64,000 nt of DNA from Ridgeia piscesae (taxonomy: Eukaryota > Annelida > Polychaeta > Sabellida > Siboglinidae), in NCBI GenBank assembly GCA_025642075.2, contig JAODUO010000131.1:215001-279000 (forward strand), read 5' to 3'. Both the position numbers and the translations under genes were made by a program. Below are positions 14,101 to 41,582 of the stretch, piece after piece. The notes beneath the pieces were generated by a model. The model was not told where the DNA came from, made no database searches, and saw nothing but the letters and a program-made list of their open reading frames with translations. Every line of letters begins with the position of its first letter. The first letter of the stretch is position 1.

Positions 14101-14870
14101 TCACCAGGAATCTCCCCAGAACAGCCAGGCAGACGCATGTGAACCAATCTGCCCAAGTCAGACGAGCATGCATACACCAGCCTGCAAGTGTCCAGTTACC
14201 CTTGCACGCTCTAACCTGGTCACACCTTGCATGAATTTTATTACACAGATGATCACAGAGCAGTGTCTACCTGATCAGAACTGGTGAATGACTGTACGAT
14301 GTTGCAGCCGCATGAATAACCCATTCAATGAAGGAACAGAAGCTTTATTTTATTAACAATGAATGGAATGATTCCTAACAATGTCTACAGAAGTTGTCAA
14401 AGTGTCACTTTGGGGACCAGACTCCACCCGTAGAGATCCCATTCCGGGCATGCATGCAAATAAAGGTGTAGATACAACAATATTGGTCACTGCATCCTGA
14501 TACTAAACGTGTTGTGGTGCGAACTCCACGCATTACAATGTTGGCCATTTAAGGGAATTTTTACTTTCTTTTGTTGAGCAATATAATTGTATATAATAGC
14601 AATATAACAGACCCACCCAAGGGCGCGCGCACGTACACGCGCAGTGATTTGGCGTGACACGTCATAAAGCGATGTTCCAGTAATTAATGCGATCGGTTCT
14701 GTTCTCCTTTGTTGTGTAGTTGTTCTCCGACGGGCCAGTGCAGAAACTGCATCCGCATATCGTTTGCTCACTACGAGGAACCCGTACTTCTGGATGCCGC
14801 CCAGAAACTGAGTGACGTCATCACCAAGCACGTGGCTGGCATTGTGGCGAATGTGGAGAAAACTGATTGA
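871..14870 (+). CDS. PLP-dependent aminotransferase class I/II, 5'-partial
   Basis: Nine exons: 871-989, 5293-5447, 6185-6349, 7100-7232, 7854-7976, 11608-11722, 12625-12696, 13150-13253 and 14720-14870, ending in TGA. All junctions have AG acceptors and GT donors, and the phases join without error, giving 378 visible residues. About 40-60 N-terminal residues are missing to the left. Order: the substrate/PLP entry segment [23 protein letters not shown]; the PLP-ring Asn in STYNNPRG; the Asp/Tyr pair in FADDVYNLL; the Schiff-base lysine in [17 protein letters not shown] (visible residue 208); [10 protein letters not shown]; and the carboxylate-binding Arg in [11 protein letters not shown]. All catalytic positions of fold-type-I aminotransferases are present, so the enzyme is probably active, moving an amino group between an amino acid and a 2-oxo acid. 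The pattern best matches the YER152C / 2-aminoadipate-transaminase-like group. The substrate cannot be read from sequence. Introns are large and repeat-filled. Confidence 0.9.
1025..1385 (+). repeat. tRNA-derived SINE fragments (same family as 4889-5226)
   Basis: The stretch 1025-1215 carries a box A-like GACTCAGGGATAGAGC and a box B-like GGTTTCGAATCC. The body contains CACTCTACATTGCTCCAG and GAGTACCTGGCCATA. A second partial body lies at 1290-1385. The full copy at 4889-5226 has the same blocks in the same order, which identifies the family. Confidence 0.6.
1445..1635. repeat. GGGTGG-rich and (AT)n microsatellites
   Basis: A G-rich tract of GGGTGGGTGGG-type repeats (about 1460-1505) is followed by two (AT)n runs at about 1528-1551 and 1573-1634. 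The G-rich strand could form a G-quadruplex. No coding role is seen. Confidence 0.8.
1726..2648. repeat. 32-bp minisatellite (ACTCTAATGTGTACCCATCC...)
   Basis: About 28 head-to-tail copies of a 32-base unit containing CTCTAATGTGTACC and ATCCATATACCCATCC. Variants differ at a few sites, and some units have lost 4 bases. The array is interrupted at 2648 by an inserted block and resumes at about 4838-4888, with a last scrap near 5230. The insertion therefore came after the array formed. It lies in aminotransferase intron 1 (first visible). Confidence 0.9.
3156..4005. mobile_element. Nested non-autonomous hAT-like element with terminal inverted repeats
   Basis: The left end reads CAGATGGGGATCAAATACAT, and the reverse complement of the right end reads CAGACATGGGGTCAAATACA. 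The sub-terminal regions are both rich in AAATACATTT/TATTTAAATAC repeats. The interior (about 3300-3830) has no open frame of note. The ends match the CAGATGGGGTCAAATAC class of hAT MITEs. Flanking 8-mers do not match, so the target-site duplication has decayed or the exact ends are slightly different. Confidence 0.6.
4156..4420. repeat. Dispersed repeat, copy 1 (second copy 61840-62045)
   Basis: The block with CTTTATGTAGAGACCCGTCC and CGTCATTTGGACGGGTAAAA, then a CACATGTGTGTTTGTAGT block, is matched in order at 61840-62045. The copies have clearly diverged. They are non-coding and probably a DNA-transposon relic. Confidence 0.6.
4838..5226 (+). repeat. Near-complete tRNA-derived SINE with minisatellite remnant
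   Basis: After a scrap of the 32-bp minisatellite (4838-4888), a SINE runs to about 5226. Box A-like TGGCTCAGGATTAGAGC lies at 4903-4919 and box B-like GGTTCGAATC at 4946-4955. A conserved body follows, then a 3' tail with GCGCTATAAAAGAACTTACC. The spacing of the boxes fits an internal pol III promoter. Fragments of the same family lie at 1025-1385. It ends about 65 bases before aminotransferase exon 2 (visible numbering). Confidence 0.7.
5680..6080 (+). mobile_element. Penelope-like retroelement 3' remnant (GIY-YIG endonuclease end)
   Basis: Conceptual translation across one frameshift gives [15 protein letters not shown], then [17 protein letters not shown], then [17 protein letters not shown]. 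This order is that of the C-terminal GIY-YIG endonuclease of Penelope-like elements. After the reading frame comes ACTGATGGGTCGAAACATCG, which resembles the shortened, broken hammerhead-type motif found in the terminal repeats of these elements. The copy is 5'-truncated and frameshifted, so inactive. It sits in the intron between exons 5293-5447 and 6185-6349. Confidence 0.65.
6350..6905. repeat. 23-bp minisatellite of splice-donor-like units
   Basis: The array starts exactly at the donor of the exon ending at 6349. Units of about 23 bases repeat the pattern CAG-GTRAGATRCATRTATGT. About 17 copies downstream still contain a good 5' splice-site consensus (CAGGTGAGA, CAGGTAAGA, CAGGTAAGT). Later copies are more diverged. 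This looks like tandem growth of the exon-end/intron-start sequence. Confidence 0.75.
7349..7541. repeat. (CA)n / (CATG) / (CACG)n compound microsatellite
   Basis: Alternating purine-pyrimidine tract with CACACA, CATGCATG and CACGCACGCACG blocks, in the intron after exon 7100-7232. The long frames across it on both strands are artefacts of the repeat. Confidence 0.85.
8058..8109. repeat. (AT)n microsatellite
   Basis: An uninterrupted run of about 25 AT units preceded by CATGCATGCAT. Confidence 0.95.
8612..11455. repeat. 88-bp satellite array, about 32 copies
   Basis: Head-to-tail copies of an 88-base unit containing CACCAGATAGTGAAGCAAGG, TGTAGTTCTGCTTGCACAGC and GTTACAGTCGTTTTTGTTTT fill most of the intron between exons 7854-7976 and 11608-11722. 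The edges are degenerate, with variant units at 8612-9180 and 11250-11455. Central units differ by a few recurrent changes (TGTGTTAC or TTTGTTAC; TTTTTCTTC or TTTCTCTTC), suggesting recent homogenisation. 88 is not a multiple of 3, so the ladder of 64-codon minus-strand frames across it is a repeat artefact. Confidence 0.95.
11779..11967. repeat. Near-perfect inverted repeat with Penelope-type motifs
   Basis: Left arm 11779-11850 and right arm 11893-11967 are inverted copies of each other (shared core GCAATGTTC...TACGTTTCGACC on the left and GGTCGAAACGTA...GAACATTGC on the right) around a loop of about 42 bases. The right arm contains CTGAAGA, then a GCCGCC/GGTGGT hairpin, then CGAAACGT. This order resembles the hammerhead-like core in Penelope-like element termini. 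It may be two inverted terminal fragments. Confidence 0.7.
12105..12308 (+). mobile_element. 5'-truncated LINE 3' end (same family as 24703-26885)
   Basis: The end of the reverse-transcriptase frame plus the 3' UTR block TCCACCTGCCATCTAGAGTT match the 3' end of the larger LINE copy at 26690-26870. Both end in TCTTGTTAAA-type tails. It is a dead-on-arrival truncated insertion in the aminotransferase intron before exon 12625-12696. Confidence 0.8.
13726..14586. mobile_element. Non-autonomous DNA transposon with long inverted arms
   Basis: The left end contains CTCAACAAAAGGAAGTTATA and the reverse complement of the right end contains CTCAACAAAAGAAAGTAAAA. The match continues in blocks, with TTCGCACCCCAACACATTTA on the left and a TTCGCACCACAACACGTTTA counterpart on the right, then the GGTCTGGTCCC block. 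Arms reach about 200 bases. The middle (about 13950-14290) has GGGCCCACCAGCTGCAGCAA and no intact transposase. It is inserted in the last aminotransferase intron. Confidence 0.7.
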
Positions 14871-15039
14871 AGTTACTCGACAGTCCGCCAGTGACTGTAG
14901 ACATTAGGGCCTACAACGATTATGATTTCTAGAGTACCGACATTACCTCGTTCTGTAGCGAAACTCGTAATTTTTACGCACAAATCCGAACACTATTTGA
15001 CATTGATCAACAAATCTATAGCTAGCAGTAATAGTAGTA

Positions 15040-15450
15040 AGTAACTTAGTAGTAGTAGTAGTAGTAGTTGTTGTTGTTGTTGTAGTAATAGCGTTAATTC
15101 AGGATGGTAACCATGGTGGTGGTGGTAGTGCTGTTGGTAATGGTGGTGGTTGTGGTGGTTGTGGTGGTGGTGGTGGTGGTGGTGGTGGTGGTGGTGGTGG
15201 TGGTGGTGGTGGTGGTGGTGGTGGTGGTGGTGGTGGTGGTGGTGGTGGTGGTGGTGTGGTGCTGTTGGTATGGTGGTGGTTGTGGTGGTGGTGGTGGTGG
15301 TGGTGGTGGTGGTGGTGGTGGTGGTGGTGGTAGTGCTGTTGGTAATGGTGGTGGTTGTGGTGGTGGTGGTGGTCGTGGTCGTGGTCGTGGTCGTGGTAGT
15401 TGTAGTAGTAGTAGTAGTAGTAATAGTTGTTGTAGTAGTTGTAGCGTTAA
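15040..15450. repeat. (TAG)n, (TTG)n and long (TGG)n microsatellite
   Basis: Triplet repeats start and end with TAG/TTG units around a roughly 230-base (TGG)n core at about 15115-15360. They lie 170 bases downstream of the aminotransferase stop, so may be in its 3' UTR. The poly-Val and poly-Trp frames across it are artefacts. Confidence 0.9.
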
Positions 15451-15507
15451 TTCATTACGGTAACCATGTCTCGTGGTATAATGTGATTTTCAATAGGCCA
15501 TCATCAC

Positions 15508-15651
15508 CAAACACACAAACACACAAACACACAAACACACAAACACACAAACACACAAACACACAAACACACAAACACACAAACACACAAACACACAAAC
15601 ACACAAACACAAACACACAAACACACAAACACACAAACACACAAACACACA
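15508..15651. repeat. 8-bp (ACACACAA)n microsatellite
   Basis: About 18 units of an 8-base AAACACAC repeat with one short unit near 15610. Confidence 0.95.
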
Positions 15652-15659
15652 ATCAAACG

Positions 15660-17340
15660 TTCAAGAAATACTATGTATGTATATATATTATCTAAAGCAT
15701 TATTGTATGTATTTAGAAATGCGTTGGGTGATGATTGCCTATTTAATAATACTAAAATAATAATGATAAGATATTAAAATAATAATTTAAACAAATACAT
15801 TAATAATATAAAACATACTAAATGATAATAAATAAAATCATAAATAAGTAAAAAGACATAAAATATTCGTCCTACATCGAAATCAAATGACAAAAACAAT
15901 AGCCTCCTTAATGCAAATGAACCTTCTTGAAACTTGTCCTTACATTTCGCTCTACACATCAAACCAAATCTGCAAATGTCTAGCGTCAAATTCAAAGACA
16001 GTTCTATGTTGTCTACGACCTACGGCAGCAAAGTTGTCGTCGGATGTTTATGTGTGATGAATGCAGAACGTTGTATAGGTATTCGCATTCCTTCCATCAT
16101 CCCAAACGTCCGTTATAAATGCCTGAATATATGTAACGTACAGGTAAGTGATTCAATATGCCCACGATGATGAGTGCTGTTTTGACACATGCTTACTAAA
16201 GGTAGTGGCAGAACTGTAATTTGTTAAAGTCAGAATACTGACGTGGTGCAGAGAATGCCCGAGATACCGATGCCGGTGTCTGGTATCGAACTGTCCTATC
16301 AGCGATTGGTTGGTGACAAATGATGTTGATAGCGGAACTTGCACTGTATGCGAGCGAATAAATTGTTTTGGCGACGGATTAATCATGGTTCATGTTTAAG
16401 TCTTGACTTAAGACGTATTGCATTAGGTTGACGTATACAAACAGTTGATCATGATTGCGTATTTATGCCTACAAATATGCCAAGAAGTATGTAAAGAATT
16501 TTTACTATATCTACAAAAGTGGTATGCCCACTTCTTCTAAATGAGTTTGTCACTCTGTTGTGGTACATGACAATGTCATTAATAAGAAGAACACATATGT
16601 AGCGCTGTAAATCTAGATAAATATAAATCCATTCAGCGGCGCTTTGAATACACACACGCACGCACGCACACACTTAGTTAGATTAGGTAAAATGTATAAT
16701 ATTAAATTAGTTAACAAAGACAATATACAAAATTAAAAAAATTGTTTGCGTAGACAACTAGACACCGGTGAGTCAGGCCTTGATATTGATGATTGGCGTG
16801 CGTGCGTGCGCGTGCGCGTGCAACGACCGAGCAAACATCGGTTAGAGACAGAACCTTTAATACGGTGATTGCAATTACACAACATCCGTAGATGGGCGCA
16901 CCTTTAACTACAACAACGAAATGTCTTTCTTCACGTGTGCCGTCTCCCTTTGTAAACGTTCATGGAGGAATGCAATTAATAAACAAACCAATGCATATGT
17001 ACATATAAACCTAATCATGCACCAGAAAGACTCCCCGCAGTTATTTTGCGTCACTCCTGCTTGATTTGATGACGTCAAATCTATAGGCGAACCCCTTCGT
17101 TTAATGCTGTCCCTCGATAGACGCCGGAATGCAATTAGTCGAATAGGCGCCATCTTGCACCTTAGTTATTGTTAGACTAATTGCATTGACTGTGGACGGC
17201 TCAACAAGGCTTGTTCTTTGTTGACGCTTCGGCATTGGCAGTCTACTCGACTTCCTGGCGCTTGGTGAACCTACAGACATCGACTGGGGAAACACGCATT
17301 TAACGGTAAAGGGTAAGTTCTTATCTGTCGCCTAGGATCG
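15660..17340. other. Intergenic, no gene recognised
   Basis: AT-rich sequence between genes 1 and 2. Short frames such as 15934-16170 show no family motif or splice support. A small GT/GC-rich alternating tract lies at about 16796-16825 and a (CA/CG) tract at 16650-16672. Confidence 0.5.
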
Positions 17341-17344
17341 CTCA

Positions 17345-17995
17345 ATGCACATCATCGTTGGTATACGTGATCATCTGGACACCAACGCGGCTTCTCTAAG
17401 AGGCATTCAGCCAGATACTGTTCATCCATGCATGTGTATAGAACTAAATATTGAAAAGATCGAAGATATTGTAAATAAAAATGTGTTATCCTTGTATAAT
17501 AGAATATTTAAAGTTGAACGTCCAGCGCGTCGAATGATGCAGCACTTATTGTCTCGTTTTATATTTTATGGTGAAACGGTACCTGGAACCCTGCTGGATA
17601 GGGTGGTATCTATGGGCGAGTCACCAGCTATACGAGCCTTTAATTCTCAATATATACACGAAAATAGCGTGACAAACAATTATGGTCTTGTTGACTCGAT
17701 TAGACACCTTTTATTTACTGATAATTTTACCAAGCCATATTCACATGAACATCTTTTAGTTCATCTGTTAACCACTGCACTCTAATATATTACGCGTCTC
17801 TTTATTTTAACTGATACACACAATATACACTGAGTTATATATATTATATCATGCCACTGTATGTATTGTTGCTATTTATTTTATCGGATTTTGATTCTTC
17901 GTCGTGTGACTTTTATATGTGAATGTACGTATGAATATGTGTGTAATGTTTCTTCTCCGGCAACGGAGGCTGAATAAATTAATAATAATAACCAC
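17345..17995 (+). mobile_element. Probable LINE 3' fragment (ORF2 C-terminus plus 3' UTR)
   Basis: An open frame at 17345-17785 (146 codons) ends in a stop. It contains an RRMMQHLLSRFIFYGETVPG block and GESPAIRAF, which resemble the extreme C-terminal ends of non-LTR retrotransposon ORF2 proteins. A 200-base 3' UTR-like region ends in TGAATAAATTAATAATAATA, the short-repeat tail expected of a LINE 3' end. No catalytic RT motif is inside the fragment, so the call rests on layout and weak similarity. A short orphan gene cannot be excluded. Confidence 0.4.
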
Positions 17996-18845
17996 AGGCG
18001 AACATTTAAACAGCATTGTGAGCTCAGGCTGAGCGGTGTGTATTACATTGATCAATTTCTAAATCTGACGCGTTTGTGTAGATACATCTGCGCCTTAACG
18101 ACGGTTATTCTGTCATATGTCACCGGCCCTTACTGACCTGATCACCTTGTTCGCGGTACTCCGTAATTATGTTGTCTTCTGAGTATATGTAACTAGTTAG
18201 TCACGACGTTATCCATTTTAAGATCGCCACTCTCTAGATACCAAATTACGTCGTTTCCTTGTCATAAAGCAGTGATAAACAACGACAGTTGTAACATAAA
18301 TGTGTTTCACGGCAGGCATGAATCGCGAGTTACATTGTTGGGAGTAAACCACAGTTCATGTGTCTACTGTGCAAGGTTTTTATTAAAACATTATATTTGA
18401 GCTCAGACATTTTGTTGAAATTCTGGTTTCAGAAGATTGTCTTTATGACAATAGCCTAGATGAAAGATGTTAACAGTATCAGATGTATACAGTAATGCTT
18501 GTCTAGGAAATGTCCAGTGGTAGTAGTAATGCAATTCACACAGCTGTTACCAACATTGTTTGCAAAGGCACTGGATATATACATTTCATGGACCGGTGTC
18601 AAGACGCGTTCGTTCTACAAGAAAGTTTACAATTCATACTGGGACGATTGGCAAAGATTGCGTAATGCGATACGCACAGCGTTGCGAATAATCATACATC
18701 ATTTCGAATAATTATCCTATATAACTATAATCGAATTTGCGCGATGTATACATGTGTAACTGTAGGGGAATATTAACGTTTTCCTCGCATCGAGTGCCAA
18801 ACATTTAGGGATTCATCTAAGACGCCTTGATTGAATAAGACGTCA
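17996..18845. other. Intergenic, nothing recognised
   Basis: No repeat, RNA or coding signal that I can support. The frame at 18499-18711 has no recognisable motif. Confidence 0.5.
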
Positions 18846-18847
18846 TC

Positions 18848-19026
18848 CATACATACATACATACATACATACATACATACATACATACATACATACATAC
18901 ATACATACATACATACATACATACATACATACATACATACATACATACATACATACATACATACATACATACATACATACATACATACATACATACATAC
19001 ATACATACATACATACATACATACAT

Positions 19027-19101
<75 letters not shown>
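18848..19101. repeat. (ATAC)n then (AC)n then (AT)n microsatellite
   Basis: About 45 uninterrupted ATAC units, 6 AC units and about 31 AT units in direct succession, 415 bases upstream of the start codon of gene 2. Confidence 0.97.
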
Positions 19102-19102
<1 letters not shown>

Positions 19103-19515
19103 CAGTTTATAGTATCTCGTGTACGTCAGGATTGTTACTTTTTATGGCGTAAATCCGTAGTTCGGAATATAAAACGAAATGTGCGCGTAATACGTAAAAT
19201 GCAACTTAACGATCGCAGGGACCACGCGCTCGTGGCATATTCTTACGGAAAACGGCCCTTCGTCGTGGAACGAGGAAAACTATGTAAACGATTGCACAAA
19301 CTGTTAATGTCTGCCATCAAGCCAACAATATAGCAATGCTAATATTATGTGACTGTTCTACACTATCACGACTATGGCCTGTCGACGTACACAAACTTAA
19401 GAATGTTTCCTGAAGACATATTTTAGGAAACATTACATAGTCAGTTTGATTGGTTACAGTTATCCACTTCCTGTTTGCGCAATCGTTCGAGAACGAGGCT
19501 GACAGAGCGTCCATC

Positions 19516-37440
<17,925 letters not shown>

Positions 37441-38330
37441 ACGTCTAGACAGTGCCCGAGAGCTGGCTGCGAGGAGTCTGCCGGTGTTATTGTTCACGGT
37501 TTCTGCCTTAATGGGAGGGTGCCAGCTCTTGCGTTTTATTTTCCATTTAATATTACGTTCTTATGACTACAACATGCAAGGTGAAGGCTTTCTGCCTGCC
37601 AGTTTGAGTTTAGTAAGCTGGAACAATGTTTGCAATTTGAAAGATTCACGTAACACGTTTCAAATGTTAAACGAACCATCCAGTTTCAAAACAAAATTGA
37701 TTGCCAATAATGCCGATGTGAGTAGAGTTAACCGCAATATCCTTTGTTGTTTAACTTTTCCACGTTCTAGACGGCAGACTTCCCGTTGTAAAGTACTGCT
37801 CTGCCCATCCTGGACAGAGGAACTGGCATCCTCCCTTTAAACTTAAACCGAACTGCGAAGAATATCGAAGCTGCCAACTCTGTTTTTGTCAACGTGTTGG
37901 AAAAACTAGTCACTGGGCGATTTGCCGACTTCGCTCCTTCTTTGCAAGTTCGTTAACCGCTCATGTGGCAAAGCTGCTTAGCAGGCGTCTTTCTAACAAT
38001 ATTATACTACACAATGATAAGGATTTGTAATAAGCACGTTACACAACGAAATATAACCTCGAGCTTGAACGATGCAATAGTTGAATAGCAGCATTGCTTG
38101 AGACAGCGCATAAATTGCTGACATATTTTGACAGCATTTAATTTATTGACAGATATACCTTTTATCACTTTTGAAGGTTCTCGCCGCCGACGTTCTCTGC
38201 TCAGTTTGTCATAGTTTTGATAGGCTGCGTCTCCATTTGTTGCTTAGACACTATTTATTGGACATATTATTATTAATTAGACATATTTTTTGTATAATAA
38301 AATGTATAAACAAAACGTATAGACATATAC
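37441..38330. other. 3' flank of the NIT receptor gene
   Basis: Probable 3' UTR and downstream DNA. A candidate AATAAA lies at about 38296-38301, some 855 bases after the stop. A block at about 37677-37790 (TCCAGTTTCAAAACAAAATT, ACGGCAGACTTC) has a diverged copy at about 29513-29600 in intron 7. The frame at 37484-37840 has no family motif. Confidence 0.45.
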
Positions 38331-38339
38331 ACAGTTACA

Positions 38340-40065
38340 TACTTAACTGTCACAAATGTTGTTCATGGTTTTAGCTTTAGAGTTAAAACTTCAGAGAGTA
38401 CTGCCTCATATTGTGTTCATGGTTATTGTCTTAAATATGAGCATTTACAAAATACCTGGAGCCGGTTTCGTGAGGCACACTTAAAGTTACGCAATTACTT
38501 AACGCCACGTGTTTGCTTAAACTCCTATGTATGCCTTAAACCTTCAAAGAAAACTGCCTAATTATGTTGTTCACGGTTTCAACCTTAGAGTTAAACCTTT
38601 AAAGAGAACTGTCTAATTATATTGTTCACAGTGTCAGTCTTAGAGTTAAATCTTTAGAGAGAACTGCCTAATTATGTTGTTCGCGGCTTTAGCCTTAGAG
38701 TTAAACGTTTAGAGAGAACTGCCTAATTATGTTGTTCACGGCTTCCGCCTTAGAGTTAAACCTTTAGAGAGAACTGCCTAATTATGTTGTTCGCGGCTTC
38801 AGCCTTAGAGATAAACGTGTAGAGAGAACTGCCTAATTATGTTGTTCACGGCTTCCGCCTTAGAGTAAAACCTTTAGAGAGAACTGCCTAATTATGTTGT
38901 TCACGGTTTCAGCCTTAGAGTTAAACGTTTAGAGAGAACTGCCTAATTATGTTGTTCACGGTTTCAACCTTAGAGTTAAACCTTTAAAGAGAACTGTCTA
39001 ATTATATTGTTCACAGTGTCAGTCTTAGAGTTAACTCTTTAGAGAGAACTGCCTAATTATGTTGTTCGCGGCTTCAGCCTTAGAGTTAAACCTTTCGAGA
39101 GAACTGCCTAATGATGTTGTTCACGGCTTCAGCCTTAGAGTTAAACCTTTCGAGAGAACTGCCTAATGATGTTGTTCACGGTTTCAGCCTTAACGTTAAA
39201 CGTTTAGAGAGAACTGCCTAATTATGTTGTTCGCGGCTTCAGCCTTAGAGTTAAACGTTTAGAGAGAACTGCCTAATTATGTTGTTCGCGGCTTCCGCCT
39301 TAGAGTTAAACCTTTAGAGAGAACTGCCTAATTATGTTGTTCACGGCTTCCGCCTTAGAGTTAAACCTTTAGAGAGAACTGCCTAATTATGTTGTTCACG
39401 GCTTCCGCCTTAGAGTTAAACTTTTAGAGAGAACTGCCTAATTATGTTGTTCACGGTTTCAGTCTTAGAGTTAAAACTTTAGAGAGAACTGCTTAATTAT
39501 GTTGTTCGCGGCTTCCGCCTTAGAGTTAAACCTTTAGAGAGAACTGCCTAAGTATGTTGTTCACGGTTTCAGCCCTAGAGTTAAACCTTTAGAGAGAACT
39601 GCCTAATTATGTTGTTCGCGGTTTCAGCCTTAGAGTGAAACCTTTAGAGAGAACTGCCTAATTATGTTGTTCGCGGTTTCAGCCTTAGAGTGAAACCTTT
39701 AGAGAGAACTGCCTAATTATGTTGTTCGCGGTTTCAGCCTTAGAGTGAAACCTTTAGAGAGAACTGCCTAATTATGTTGTTCACGGCTTCAGCCTTAGAG
39801 TTAAACCTTTAGAGAGAACTGCCTAATGATGTTGTTCACGGCTTCAGCCTTAGAGTTAAACCTTTCGAGAGAACTGCCTAATGATGTTGTTCACGGCTTC
39901 AGCCTTAGAGTTAAACCTTTCGAGAGAACTGCCTAATTATGTTGTTCACGGTTTCAGCCTTAGATTTAAACCTTTAGAGAGAACTGCCTAATTATGTTGT
40001 TCACGGCTTCAGCCTTAGAGTTAAACCTTTAGACATGCTGACATTCACAGTTTCAGCCTTGCATT
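38340..40065. repeat. 55-bp satellite array, about 27 copies
   Basis: Head-to-tail 55-base units containing GAGAGAACTGCCTAATTATG, TTGTTCACGGTTTCAGCC and TTAGAGTTAAACC. Clean units start at about 38560, with degenerate units from 38340. A lone match to the TTGTTCACGGTTTC block occurs earlier, at 37489-37502, just after the receptor stop codon, and may be the seed. Variants (TTCGCGGCTTC or TTCACGGTTTC) recur in blocks. Confidence 0.95.
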
Positions 40066-40439
40066 CTTGGTGAATGTTGAGTTGTACTGTTGTTTGTACT
40101 GTTGTTCACCGTTTCAACGTTGGTCGGTAGAGTTATACTATGTTCGTGTATCGCACGAGCGTAATCCGGGTTGGTTGTCTCGGTTATTTTGTTTTTCGTT
40201 GATTCGTGTCATAAGTAAGGAACCGGTATTTAATAGACCTAATATTGTATCACTTTCAATTTTCCGAATACCCGTCGACGTAGGGTGATGACAGCATCCT
40301 CTCGTTCAACTGTTTTCTTTAAAAACAAATGACAGGTTTCTTTATTTTCACATACACTTTTAACGTTTTACATCTACATTTTGTAACATCAGTTACACCT
40401 AGCTTTTCTTCTTTGTCTTCTTTATTTCACATCAGTTCT

Positions 40440-40740
40440 TTCTTGTCCTCTTTATGTCATATTTAGGTCTACCTTCTTTCATTCCTTCTTTCGTTTATAT
40501 TTATTTGTCCTGTTTTCGTAATTTATTTCTTATTTTGTTCTTTCTTATGTTGTCTGTATTTATTTTCGCGTCATGCCTTTCTTCCTTTTTTCGTCTTTCT
40601 TTTTGTTTTCCATTTTTTACATTCTTCCCTCCCTCCCTTCTTTCCTTTCTCTCTAGCTCCCTCCATCCCGTGCTTCATTCTATCCCTCGTTCCCTTCGTC
40701 CACCGTTTCTCACACCATTTTCTTTCCATTTCGCCAAACG
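40440..40740. repeat. Polypyrimidine (TTCT/CCCT)-rich tract
   Basis: About 300 bases strongly biased to T and C on the plus strand (TTCTTTC, CCCTCCC). The 109-codon frame through it is a composition artefact. Confidence 0.6.
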
Positions 40741-40970
40741 TTTATATTACAGTGACATTTTAACTATGAAAAGCCATAGATGAATTGAACCTGAATACGA
40801 ACTGTGAAACTGTATTGACAATATAACGATGTTGTTGTTGTAAACCGTCGTATCCACTGTTACCTTGAATGCTCCAGTCACGTAGTTACCAGTTACAATA
40901 AACATGTTATCAGGTCAGAGCGTGTTCGTTGGGTTTACACGGGAGGTCAATATCCCACAGGTAGACTTTG

Positions 40971-41513
40971 GAACAAGGGACTTAATGAGATACTCCAGTC
41001 AGTGATAGGTTCACAGTATTAACTTGCATGTGTATACTATATTGGTTGTGCCTAGTAACTGTGCACAAAGATCGTTAATAAACAATTAGTTTAATAGTAT
41101 CAAAAACATGCTATCTTATATTCATGGCACTGCCATCTTGAAACTTTTGCGCCAGTGACGTAAGCCAAATCGTTTACGTCACTGGCGCATTGTTGAAAAA
41201 GGCAAGGATTGGCGGAATCTTCGCTAATAATTGTGATTGTGACGTAAGCAATCCGCGACGTACTGGATACATCAAGTACCATTGGACAGATATAGGATGT
41301 TCGAACGTGCATGCGCCAGTGACGTAAGCGGTTTACGTCACTGGCGCATAAGTCTCAAGATAGCACCGCCCTGAATCCAACATCGGGTGTTTCTAATACA
41401 ATTATACTATAATTAATTGTTTATTAATGATCTTTGTGCATAATTACTATGGACAACCAATATATTATACAGATGTAAGTAAATGGTGTGAATATCTCAC
41501 TGATTGGAGTATC
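40971..41513. mobile_element. Foldback MITE with two internal TGACGTAA hairpins
   Basis: Outer arms: GATACTCCAGTCAGTGA on the left matches the complement of TCACTGATTGGAGTATC on the right. The CACAAAGATCGTTAATAAAC and GTTTATTAATGATCTTTGTG blocks also pair. Inside are two near-identical hairpins, at about 41148-41189 and 41310-41350, each with GCGCCAGTGACGTAAG facing TTACGTCACTGGCGC. TGACGT is the CRE half-site recognised by CREB/ATF factors. No coding frame. Confidence 0.75.
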
Positions 41514-41582
41514 CCTTTAAGTGGCTGAAACTCAAAACCCAAAATTTCAAATTAGAGAGTGATTTAGTTTCCCTACGTAACC

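Noticed and set aside
15104..15695. 119- and 181-codon plus-strand frames
   Set aside because: Poly-Val, poly-Trp and poly-Gly from (TGG)n and (ACACACAA)n repeats.
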